Assembly (NCBI GenBank): GCA_036346255.1
Contig: CM070620.1
Coordinates: 60,126,522-60,190,521, forward strand
DNA: 64,000 nucleotides
Direction of reading: 5' to 3'
DNA from: Ampelocalamus luodianensis
Lineage: Eukaryota; Streptophyta; Magnoliopsida; Poales; Poaceae
Part shown: in pieces, positions 55,168 through 64,000 of the stretch
How the letters are laid out: every line of letters starts with the position of its first letter
Numbering within the stretch: position 1 is the first letter of the stretch
The notes under the pieces: generated by a model
What the model saw: the letters and a program-made list of their open reading frames with translations, nothing else
Databases searched by the model: none
What the model was told of the DNA's origin: nothing
Program-made: the position numbers and the translations under genes

Positions 55168-56430
55168 ATCGTGTCCTGCTTGCTGATGAAGAGGACACCA
55201 TTTTTTGTTTTTCTTGTAACCATTAGTCGGAGCTTTGGTCTTGCCACGACCAGCATAATCTTTTCTTCCTTTTGTAGATTTTTCAGAACAGTGTAACCTC
55301 TTTGTCGTTGGCTCGCCATGTTTCTTTTCTTGAGAGTCTTCTTTAGTTTCTTTTCCGCCCTATCTAAGCCAGGTTGGGGGATCTTATCCTTTCGATCAAC
55401 AGCTTCGTTCCACTCGACCGCTTCACTGGCCGTAGCGTACTTGTCGGCCATGTCGAAGAGCTCGATGGTTGTTCGTGGAGGATGTATAGCTAAATCCTCC
55501 GTAAACCTTCGATTTCTTAATCCCGCTTTGAAGGCTTGGATAACTAAGATTCTCGACGACCGGTATTGAGTTACGGACTTGGCTAAATCTTTTAATATAC
55601 CGCCGGAGAGTCTCGTTTGATTTTTGCCGTATCCTATGGAGATCGTCTTCCTTTCTAGGGCGATCATACGTACCCTGAAAATTTGCAATTAAAAGGTCGC
55701 AGAGTTGCTCCCAAGTATACACGGATCCGATCGGAAGGTTAAGCAACCAAGATCGGCTGATCCTTCTAATATCTTGAGGAAGATAATTCGCCATTACATT
55801 TTCATCACCACCGCGGCTCGAGAAGCGGTGGTGTATATCCGAGAAATTCTAAGGGATTTTGGGTCCCATTGAATTTATCCATATTGGCGATCGGAACCTA
55901 TTTGGCCAACGTCTGACTGGAGCCCCGCGAGAAAGCTCGACACTGTGATAGTTTCGTGGCGCCTTGTTTGAAAAGACGCCGATTGTAATCGGTTGGAGAT
56001 CGATTTCTAGAACAGATTGTCGATGCTCCAATGTCCCGATCCGGCCGTGGACGTTAGTAAACGCCGACCGCTTGTTCGCTCGGATGATGCCGAGATCACG
56101 AGTCCAGCGATGGTTCGTCTCGACGGCGATGGCGAGGATTCTTGAAATAATCTCCTCCTCGTGATGGTTGGTCGGAATCGCCGAGGTGGTCGCAGTGTCA
56201 ATTGATCCCCAACGCGACCATGTAGGCTTCGCTTTGGGAAGAATGCCGTGATGAAGTCATGGTTCGACTTTGCGGGTGCCTTCGCTCCCGATAAGCTTCG
56301 CGGCGCCGCATTGTCCGTTGGATAATCTCCGATACTTGACTGCGAGTTGGGCAAAACACGAGTCTCGCAGCGGTGGTCGAAGTATTTAAAATATCCCGAC
56401 TCGCTGCAGTTTTGTATAGTTACCAAGGTC
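55168..56430 (-). pseudogene. H gag core, frameshifted
   Basis: On the minus strand 55,423-55,794 has SWLLNLPIGSVYTWEQLCDL, LIANFQGTYDRPRKEDDLHR and RRYIKRFSQVRNSIP, the standard gag core of Tat-lineage elements. It continues in another frame (55,008-55,688) with AFKAGLRNRRFTEDLAIHPP and TIELFDMADKYATASEAVEW. Further upstream, MEHRQSVLEIDLQP is near 56,000. Confidence 0.87.
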
Positions 56431-56542
56431 TCGAGGATTTCGCGAAGAAGGTGTTTGATTGCTTACATCCTCCGACCTTCCGTGGATCTTGCCCGTCCCT
56501 CACATTGGTTTGGGAAGGATCAAGCGTATTAACCGTGAACAT

Positions 56543-57266
56543 CTACCGTTCGTCACCTCCGGCATTTGGTGCTTGACCACCCGCACCATCTCCATTAGGA
56601 CGTGGTGGCGAGGCAATGTGTGGAGGACCGCACGCAGATTGTGATCCGTATCTCCGATCGCATTGACCTCGTGCTTCCAAAGAATGCGGTCCTCGATGAG
56701 CTTCCATCGTAATCAACGGAGAGCCTCTCAAAGCTTCGCGAAGCTTCCATGACGGAGAGCGATCGGTGATCGCACTCTCGAGGTTTTGGAAGGACCTCAG
56801 CCTGATTCGGCGAATCGCTGATCGAATGCTGAGCTTTATCATCCCCACTTGGTTTACGACCAATGGAGGTTTCATTGACACCGTCACTAAGTGTCGGCTG
56901 GCTCCTGGAATTACTAGAAGCCGCTGGTGAGTACCTATCAACCATGATCGCATCAAAGGTATGTTGAACTTCGGGTTGCGGTGTTGAATTTTCGTCACCT
57001 TTCTTGCCGGTCCAAAGGGTCGGGTTTGCTGAGGATTTGGGGTGTTCCGAACTGGTCGGAAACACTTCCTCTGAGACCGCCACTGATCGTAGCGGTGTGT
57101 CTTCATCCATCCGGTTGTCTTCGCCGATTTCTGCCCTGGGCGAGCCGGCAGAGGAGGATGATGAAGAGATTCCGTTTTCCTCCATGGCGCGCATACATGC
57201 ATCCATGTCGAGGTCGGCATAGTCCTCCAAGTCGAACCAATTTTCTTCATCCCAACTTCCCGCCAT
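56543..57266 (-). pseudogene. H gag N-terminus
   Basis: The probable start is at 57,266 (MAGSWDEENWFDLEDYADLD), about 80 bases past the priming site; an in-frame Met at 57,353 would overlap the priming site and is less likely. The protein is acidic, serine-rich and low in complexity (GISSSSSSAGSP, DNRMDEDTPL), with no known domain. The frame stays open to 56,595, then shifts. Confidence 0.75.
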
Positions 57267-57346
57267 AACCGCATCAGCGATCACAGACGGGGAATGGACA
57301 AAGATTTGATGAGCAGAGAAAAATCTTCTGAGATTCCACGCCGCGA

Positions 57347-57364
57347 TCCCCACGGACGGCGCCA
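57347..57364 (-). other. H primer-binding site
   Basis: The minus strand reads TGGCGCCGTCCGTGGGGA two bases after the LTR end. TGGCGCC sites are known in Tat/Athila-type elements and pair with a tRNA ending GGCGCCA, such as tRNA-Asp; the exact tRNA is unsure. The left copy (5,223-5,231) is altered. Confidence 0.7.
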
Positions 57365-57366
57365 GC

Positions 57367-58017
57367 TGTCGACGATCAAGACGTTGATCTTACGAAAATA
57401 GAAAGGAGAAAATGACGTGGGAAATCTCAGGGAATAATGGGACTGCTCTTTTATTAATATGAACTAGAATTTACAAGGTATATCCTAAGGACTCTGCTTG
57501 CCCTCTTGCTAACTCAGAACTATTACACGAATCTATGGCTTGTGCTTTTTGTCTTCCTTCTTCTGTTTCCTTTTTTTCCTCCCCCTTGATCCGCCCAGGT
57601 TCCATCTTTAAATAGCCCTCGAAGAGGTGGCGATTCTCCGAGAATGCGCTCGATGCGGCGTTGCGTGCAGTCTGAGTCAAGTGACGGTTGATAGAATCAG
57701 CCGTTTGGCGGTTATATGTCTATGAAACATATAACCGCACGGAGGTTGTTCATCGTGTGTCTTGGATAAGATACGTCGATGGAATATGCACGTGTTCCAT
57801 TCATCATACTGAGAGAATATACCTTGGAATCGCTTACCTTCTACGAGTAGCTTCTCCCGCCTAAGCTTGGCTTGGGCCTTCGTCCACTGTGGTACCCATT
57901 ATGTAACCTCTGGAATCTCTACGACCAGTGAGGTCATGCACCTCAAAGGTTACGACCATGAAGACGTATGGTCTTTTATATATTAAAGATAATATATAGA
58001 GGTTTTAATCCTCGTCA
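57367..58017 (-). repeat. H 5' LTR, right copy
   Basis: About 651 bp, tgtcgacgatcaag to aatcctcgtca on the plus strand. It has the perfect hairpin at 57,708-57,738 and, on the minus strand, ctatttaaag (57,606-57,617) as a probable TATA box. K sequence resumes with actct at 58,018. Confidence 0.9.
57606..57617 (-). promoter_or_regulatory. TATA box candidate of the H LTR
   Basis: The minus strand reads gggctatttaaag, about 400 bases into the LTR, as expected for a U3/R boundary upstream of the H gag. Conserved in all three H LTRs. Confidence 0.5.
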
Positions 58018-58680
58018 ACTCTCTTTAACAAAATGCAATTTAGTTAAAATGCTAAGTGATAGGAATTTGTAATTATGATATTTGAAAACATTGCTTTAGC
58101 AAATAAAAGAACCAGAGCCATCTTTGTTAAACCTTACATGTATATTATTGCATTGTGTGTTGGCCCGCGAGGACGGTAGTAGTGCTCATCCTCGCTCTTT
58201 CCCCCCAAAACCCTCAGAAGCAGGAAATCATGAAGATTACGACTACTACGAGGATCTAGAAGTTGGAGGCCCAGGGGATAATGAAGCATGGTATAGTCTT
58301 TTGTTGTTCTAGTCTCGCCTCAGTCTAGTTGACTCCGTTGATGCTTGCGTGCATGCTATATTATCTGAGTCTTTGGGAAATATCAGACGCACTCGGGTTT
58401 TCCTAGTCGCTTGCCTATGGAGAGATGTGCTATCACCCTTTTGTTTCCATTGTCGCTTCTGCTTTTGTAATGTAATCAGTTTGGCCTGTTCGGCTCTTAT
58501 TGTAAAAAGCTTGACCCGATACGGTCTATGTAAACTCTGATGTGTTAAATTAATGAATTGTATGGTTCTACGCCATGTATGAATTGATTCAGTGATGTAT
58601 CTGTGAGTGCTATCTACTGATCCAGGGAATAGCACAGTATTTTCACAAAGGATTCTAGAGTACAAAATCTGGGTCCGACA
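58018..58680 (+). repeat. K 5' LTR, terminal part, right copy
   Basis: It matches 5,876-6,538 and ends gggtccgaca. It is the continuation of the K LTR block at 27,290-28,481 across H. Confidence 0.9.
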
Positions 58681-58875
58681 GAGCTGGTATCAGAGCATAC
58701 GACTGTAGGAGCCTTAGCTAGACTGGTAATTAATGCCTTATTTAGACTAAGAAAAGGCTTTTAAAATATAGCGTAATTAATGCTCCTCCTCATCACTCTT
58801 AGTTCCTTACTTACCTTGACTTCACTTGAGTTTTTACTTAGGTTTGACCCTCTTCCTCGTATTTCAAAAATGTAG

Positions 58876-59163
58876 ATGGCCGCACCGTCGTCTGATGGCC
58901 CATGGGACCATCACTCTCGCGAAAAAGACGAAGGCGAGTTCGTGGACATTCTTCGCCAACTCATGCAGCACCTGGATTACCACCGCAAGCCTATCTTCAA
59001 AGACCGAAAGACCCAGACCCTGGACCAAGAGTCGTGGACCATGGAGGTTTTCCTCTATGCCAAGGAGGGTGAGTTCATCGCTCACATGTTTAGACCTGTG
59101 ACTCCCAGAGCAGTTGTTCTGAAGCAGTCCAAGCTGCAGCATGCTTCACCTGCACCCGCCTGA
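58876..59163 (+). CDS. K gag-like ORF, right copy
   Basis: 95 codons beginning MAAPSSDGPWDHHSREKDEG. It follows the left copy to KEGEFIA, then continues HMFRPVTPRAVVLKQSKLQH and stops. The left copy diverges exactly at cgctcacatg versus cgccacatg. No zinc knuckle or known catalytic site. Possibly the N-terminus of an ancestral gag retained because it overlaps packaging signals. Confidence 0.5.
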   Translation: MAAPSSDGPWDHHSREKDEGEFVDILRQLMQHLDYHRKPIFKDRKTQTLDQESWTMEVFLYAKEGEFIAHMFRPVTPRAVVLKQSKLQHASPAPA

Positions 59164-61334
59164 GTCTGGTGAATGAGGATCTTCTATTAGAATCACCCTT
59201 CCACTGCCTTTAGCCTCTCTAGGAAGGAGAGTTCGACCACGAGATCTTTGTCGTCATGTTGGTGTAGTCAGGATAGTCTAGGTTAGCTAGTAGTGCTTGC
59301 TAGGCAGTCTTTTGGTCTACAGGCACCTTTTTCCTTCTTTTACCCCAGTCAGTAGACGTTGTGTTTGAATCTTGTGTCGTGGCTTAGTATGGCCTATATG
59401 CTGTGCTTCAGGAGTCATATAACACCTAACCCCCTTAATATAATACAGCCATTCTAAGCTTTGTATTGTGTTTGATCGTTTTCCTTCGTTGGTTTTGAAG
59501 TTCTTCTATTGTGCTCTAGAGGGCTAGTAACCCTCATATATCCCCTCTAGTTCTTAACCTCTTCTGCCCGCTTCAGATGGCACCAAAGAAAGCAGCAACC
59601 CAAGGAAGTTTACTAGTCGCAAAAGATGCTTCTTTCTTCTTCTCTTGTTCTCTCTCGTCTAATGCGCTTTTCCCTCTCGCCTATTGTGCTTTCTTCCTCT
59701 GATCTATGAAGCATGTGAAGAATTGTTAAAGATTGTTCAAACAGATGAGTTGCATGGAAGCTACTATTGTTGGGATTAACTAGTGTGTTAGATGCCAAGC
59801 TAGATAGCTTCGGGAAATCATGGATAGGACTGATTTTGGGAATTTAAAATTTTGAGATTTGCCGATGTTATAAGAAGTTCTTGTGAATACTAGAGCACGA
59901 TGATGGATAAGCCTTGTTTATGAATGGTTTAAAGAATAGCAGATTGATAGATTATATAGATTGTGAAGAAAGAAAATGATCGTAGAGGAGAATTTTGCTT
60001 GATCAGGAAGGATATCGGAATCTAAAGTACCGATTTGATTATTAGGAGAAAATTGAATTTTCATCGAATCCTAAGTTGATTATGACGCTGGTTGGAAATT
60101 TGGATTTGAGATATGTGTGCATTAATGGTAGCGAGCAAAATGCAAAAAGAATTGGAATTTTCTTATCAATTTATGATGCCAATTTTGGGTAGAGTTGGTT
60201 AAATTTTGGTGGATCAGGTTGAATCAAGAAAAATATAGAAGTAATTGGGTATGGTGGTAACATTTGTTTCGAATTGGATATGATTGAGTAGAGAAGTTAG
60301 GATTTAAAGAGAATTTTGGTTGGACTATATAGATATGTTTAGATCAGATTATAAAATTGTATAATTGTTGGGTGTTCGATTATAAGAATACCTTACTAAT
60401 GGATTATAGCAATACCTAATTGGTGAAAAGATTGTATTGTAGGAATGCGTGATTCTTGAAGAATGATTATAGGATTATACAATTGTTGAAGGTTGAGTCA
60501 TAGGAATAAGCTATTGTTGAAGATTGGATTATAGACCTATAATCGTTAGTGATTGGATTATAGAAAATAGATCATTACTGAGAGATGGATATTCAAATAC
60601 TTGTTTATTAACTATCGATTGTTGGGTATTAAAGCACGATTCCTATATCGATGGTTATCTTACTAGTGTTGGAGTTGGACTAAATAATTACGGATAGATG
60701 GTGATAAAATAATTCGGTGGATTAAATTTAAATTTATGGATTACAAGCAATCTTTTAGAAGGTTCTATATTGAAGGCATTGGATTATATCAAGAAATCTG
60801 GAGCATTGCAATTGATAAATATGCTTCAGGAATTAAGTAAATGATGTCGTGGATTTAGTCAAGAATTTTAGAGAAAGCAAATTGCGTAATTATAATCTTT
60901 GAGAGAATCTCTTTCCAAAAAGGGATAGAATAAAATTTAGCATGGTCTTGGAGTTTATCGGATTGGAAGATGCGATTATTGCTACTAGATTTTATGGATT
61001 TGAGCAGAGAATAAAACATGCAATCAAAGTGATGAATTTGTTGGAATTATTTAAGCAGGTGCGCAAGAAAGATTTGTGAATTATGCGGTTGTATCAATAG
61101 AATGTGAGGTTAATTAAATGCCTAGATTTTTATGCTGGTATGATGGAATTTCAATAATAGTGAGAATTGGATCCAGCAATTTGGAAGACAAAATTGATAG
61201 TTCTTTTTAAGTTGGCACACCAGTACAAGGTTGTGAATCAGTAGTGTGGCATCAACTTACCAAATTGGACCTACCACTACAGCTGTTAGAGGTGCACAAC
61301 ATCTTTACTTCGGGCCGTAGTAAAAAGAAGCCAC

Positions 61335-61420
61335 TTGGGAACGTGAAGATCAACTAAAGTTGGATTACCTGCCCTTGTTCCCAAAGCAGCCTGAATCTCG
61401 GGGTCGGGATTCCGTTTAAG
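61335..61420 (+). pseudogene. K polyprotein tail, right copy
   Basis: EATWEREDQLKLDYLPLFPK runs on in frame through QPESRGRDSV to a stop next to the purine tract. This is a Tekay/Del chromodomain end without the rest of pol. Confidence 0.85.
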
Positions 61421-61432
61421 GTGGGTAGGATT

Positions 61433-64000
61433 TGTAACAGCTCGTTTTTCAGTTTGTGGGCAGTAAACTTCAGTCGTCAATTGAGTTCAAAAGCTCAATT
61501 TCAATTTAAGTTTCAAATTCAAATCTCAATTGGGAAATTCAGTTAATCCTCAAAAATCAATTCCATTTTGCATCCATTCCTCTTTTTCTCTCCACACCCC
61601 ACTTCTCTTCCTTCCTTGCTCTGCCTGCCCACCCCCTGCATGCGTCTGCTAGCATCTCGTGGGCGCCGATGTCTTGCTCGCACCTGCTCCTTCATTGACA
61701 GCCAGTGTCCTCACCTTGCCACTCAGCGCCCAGGACGCGCTCCACGACACGCACCCACGCCATGCTCCCAAAGCCGTGCGTCGCGCCTTCGTCAGCACCC
61801 GGCTAGCATTGCCCGAACCTCCCCCGGTCGTCTCTACAGCCCCAACACCCGTACACCTAAGCAGGCTGCGCCGCACGGTCAGCTCCTGCGCCAAGCACGT
61901 CGTCCTCCCCGCGCCCTCGCTTTGCCCGGTCCAAACCGTGCTCCACTCCCTGCAGCGCTCCACTTGCCATCCTCGGCTGGTCCCATCACCCGCACGGCTG
62001 CACGACGCTGCTCGCGCAAGTCGTCGCTCGCGTCCCATCCCTCTGTCCTTCGCGTCCTCGCCACCCTTGAACGGAGCCACCCGGTCCAAGCCACCCGGCT
62101 CTTCCCCACCGGGGATATATAGCCCTGAGCCTCCTCTCTTGCCCTCCCCACCTTTCTTCTTCACCAAGCAAGCACAAGAGCCGAAGCTCCCCGCCTTGGC
62201 CACACCGCCTCCCCGCCGTTCGGCCACACCGGTGAGCCGCCGCCCTGGCCTACCCTGTCACCAGAAGCCCCGTGACATGAGGATTCCATCCCCCACCTCC
62301 CCTCTTCCGCCCCGCCGCCGAGAGCAACCGCCGCCGTAGCTCTTCCTTCTCCACCCCTGGCTTCTGACGCCTGCCCGCTCCAGAGCTCCCCCGCCTCCTC
62401 GAAGAGCACAGTGAGCATCCTCTCCCCTCCCTGATGCTCATGCTTCCATCCCCTTCATATCCATCCCCTCCGACCGCCGTCGCCCTGCTCGTTCTTGCGC
62501 CGTCGCCCGACTCATTGCCACCGCTCGTTGCCACCCCGCCACGATCTTTGTCTCCTTGGCTTCCTCCCCTCACCCGCAACCCATTCCACTGGCCCCCGCT
62601 GCCCCTCCGGCCGCCGCTCGCCGCCGGCAGGCCGGAGCCGAGTTCCCCTGGCTTCCCCAATCGGCTGAAGCCTCCTCTGTTTTGTTGTGTTACCTCTCTC
62701 TCAATTCTTATATGACTTGTGGGCCCTTACCCTTTAAGGACAAAATCGAGGCCATAGTCTTTAGCTCATCTTGCTATGTAAAGATTATGCAAAGCCTATT
62801 TGTTAAACTTTAAATTATTGTGATAACCCCTTTGTAATTGATGGTTAGTTAATTACTAAAATTAATTTAATTAACCTTCCACTAATGTGTAAAAACTATG
62901 GAATGTAAGAACTTAAGTTACAAAATCACGGGAAATTGAATGTGAAGCTATTAAAAAATAATTATGTTGATCTCAATACCTTGCTCTAGAAGCTTGAATC
63001 CTAATTGCAAATCCTATCAAATATTCCTTGATCCAAATAATAACCATCGCATCTTTATCTCACGATCCAAAGTTATCAATGTTAATTAAAATAATCAGTG
63101 TAAAGATATGTCCGGCAAAAAGATCGAGTATCCCATCTTTGCATGTCCCAAAACTCAAGAAGATCTTTCAAACGGAGAGTTGTTAATTAAGGAAAAAGAA
63201 TCACTTAAATCTTAAGTCCCTAATCTATATCTCAAACATAACTTTGATATATCTACCATCGTGTGTAAGCGGCCAATAAAATGAAGTGATTAACCAATAT
63301 GCCTTTGCCATCTAATTTAAAATGCAAACTGAAAATCTCGCTAAAAGTATAATCTTGCCCAAATATCAATCATCCTATCGTTATCTCTGGATTTAAATCA
63401 CCGGTGGTAATATATGGACTCCAAGTTTAACTCAACAAATTAAAATCATACTCTTCATATGTTAAACTCACACCCTAATCTCTAATGTTTAACGCCCATC
63501 AAGTAATGCCTAGTATTCTTTTAAGACTCATATCTATCATAAATCTAACCCAACTCATGGAACATCCTTAATAAATATCCAAGATTCGAAGAAGCTCTTG
63601 AATGTAAAAGATCGAGCTATGACCCTTCCTCGATCGATGTTATCTTGTCATCTTCCACATCCCAGGTGGAGTATCCCTACAAAAGTTTCTTCGACCTTGA
63701 TCCTTCCTTGTTTTCCCTCATGGCAGAGTTCTCCGCCATTCCTCTTTCGCTCAAATTGTCATTGACTTTGTCAACATCCCGCATTCGCCAAACCTTCTCT
63801 CATACTCTCAATCATCGCAAATCTTAATCAAGCTCAATTGAATTTAATTGGTCTTTTGAAGTTCTTTGGATTTATTTGGTTTTCGATCGATTATCGTCTA
63901 ATTAGAAGTGGAGTCCCCAAAGAAACGACGACTCAAGCAGGATCAAGATTTGGATAAAGACCAAGACCAAGAATTCAAGACCACTGACTGAGAAGGCTAT
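61433..64000 (+). repeat. K 3' LTR, right copy, cut by the window edge
   Basis: It starts tgtaacagctcg and matches 9,258-11,770. The GC-rich block (61,600-62,660) includes the TATA box at 62,115-62,121 and retains more CTG/CAG than the left copy. Overlapping frames of 80-226 codons on both strands arise from base composition. The LTR continues past the window. Confidence 0.88.

Larger units (their letters stand above)
28482..58017 (-). mobile_element. H element, full-length Tat/Retand-type Gypsy with nested X/Y/Z complex
   Basis: H runs on the minus strand from its 5' LTR (57,367-58,017) to its 3' LTR (28,482-29,125). In order it has a priming site of the TGGCGCC type, gag, protease, reverse transcriptase, RNase H (interrupted at 52,653 by 18 kb of X/Y/Z), RNase H end and integrase (33,240-34,690), a spacer, and an antisense ORF (29,432-32,330). 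Without the insert it is about 11.6 kb. Integrase and RNase H motifs and the antisense gene place it in the Tat/Retand lineage. It sits in a K LTR. Confidence 0.9.
58681..61432 (+). mobile_element. K internal region, right copy
   Basis: The same structure as 6,539-9,257: intact priming site (58,685-58,696), gag-like ORF, AT-rich non-coding stretch with degenerate repeats near 60,330-60,600, chromodomain tail and purine tract. It is slightly longer than the left copy because it keeps bases at sites such as atcaggaagg and atgctggtatg that are reduced on the left. Confidence 0.88.
52097..64000 (+). repeat. Right copy of the 52-kb-spaced direct repeat
   Basis: This is the partner of 1-11,770. 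The match starts at gtcctgaaccg (left copy gtcccgaaccg) and runs to the window edge at actgagaaggctat, so the repeat continues beyond the window. It holds the end of the X/Y/Z complex, the 5' half of H, and element K up to the middle of its 3' LTR. Its reading frames are longer than in the left copy, for example a 222-codon gag-protease frame at 54,502-55,167 that is broken on the left. Confidence 0.93.

Noticed and set aside
61649..62660. Frames of 136-226 codons on both strands
   Set aside because: They are the right-hand counterpart of the K LTR block; overlapping frames on both strands come from GC-rich composition without stops.
1..64000. Cytosine deamination as the cause of the CAG/CTG differences
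   Set aside because: Many changes are CTG to CCG, CAG to CGG or short deletions, which deamination does not produce; a few C-to-T stops in M may still be real.
1..64000. CRISPR arrays, operons, ribosome-binding sites or host protein-coding genes
   Set aside because: No regularly spaced repeats with spacers, no bacterial gene organisation, and no exon-like frames outside retrotransposon domains were found.

Overview
The window is repetitive nuclear DNA from a flowering plant, most likely a grass. Everything recognisable belongs to Ty3/Gypsy LTR retrotransposons of plant lineages: Tekay/Del chromoviruses with chromodomain tails, a Tat/Retand-type element carrying an antisense ORF, and a possibly CRM-like family. 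Priming sites for initiator tRNA-Met are present. I see no host gene, tRNA or rRNA gene, CRISPR array or bacterial-style operon. The dense nesting suggests pericentromeric or other heterochromatin. I cannot name the species.

Layout, using working names. K is a non-autonomous Tekay-like element with LTRs of about 4.3 kb; it occurs at 5,876-13,990 and again at 27,290-28,481 plus 58,018-64,000. M is a Tekay/Del element with degraded gag-pol (13,991-27,290) lying between K LTR blocks. L is a gag-only element (15,917-20,739) nested in the 5' LTR of M. H is a minus-strand Tat/Retand element (28,482-58,017) nested in a K LTR; a second partial copy is at 553-5,875. X, Y and Z are three copies of one family forming an 18-kb complex (34,696-52,652) inside H: X and Y are in tandem and share an LTR, and Z is inverted. 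A 5-bp duplication, tttcc, flanks the complex (34,691-34,695 and 52,653-52,657).

Positions 1-11,770 and 52,097-64,000 are the same sequence in direct orientation, including its nesting junctions. This implies a tandem array with a period of about 52.1 kb, or an assembly artefact. Unequal recombination between the two LTRs of K would give nearly this structure.

Nearly all coding regions are fragmented. When duplicate copies are compared, the differences fall mostly at CAG and CTG trinucleotides. Conserved motifs (tRNA priming sites, a zinc knuckle) show that CAG/CTG is the ancestral state. This looks like a methylation-linked base-calling artefact, so many of the frameshifts may not be real. 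No new biological system is evident. The most interesting points are the LTR-mediated array, the 4-kb inverted repeat, the antisense ORF in H, and the L element with its unusual 499-codon ORF.
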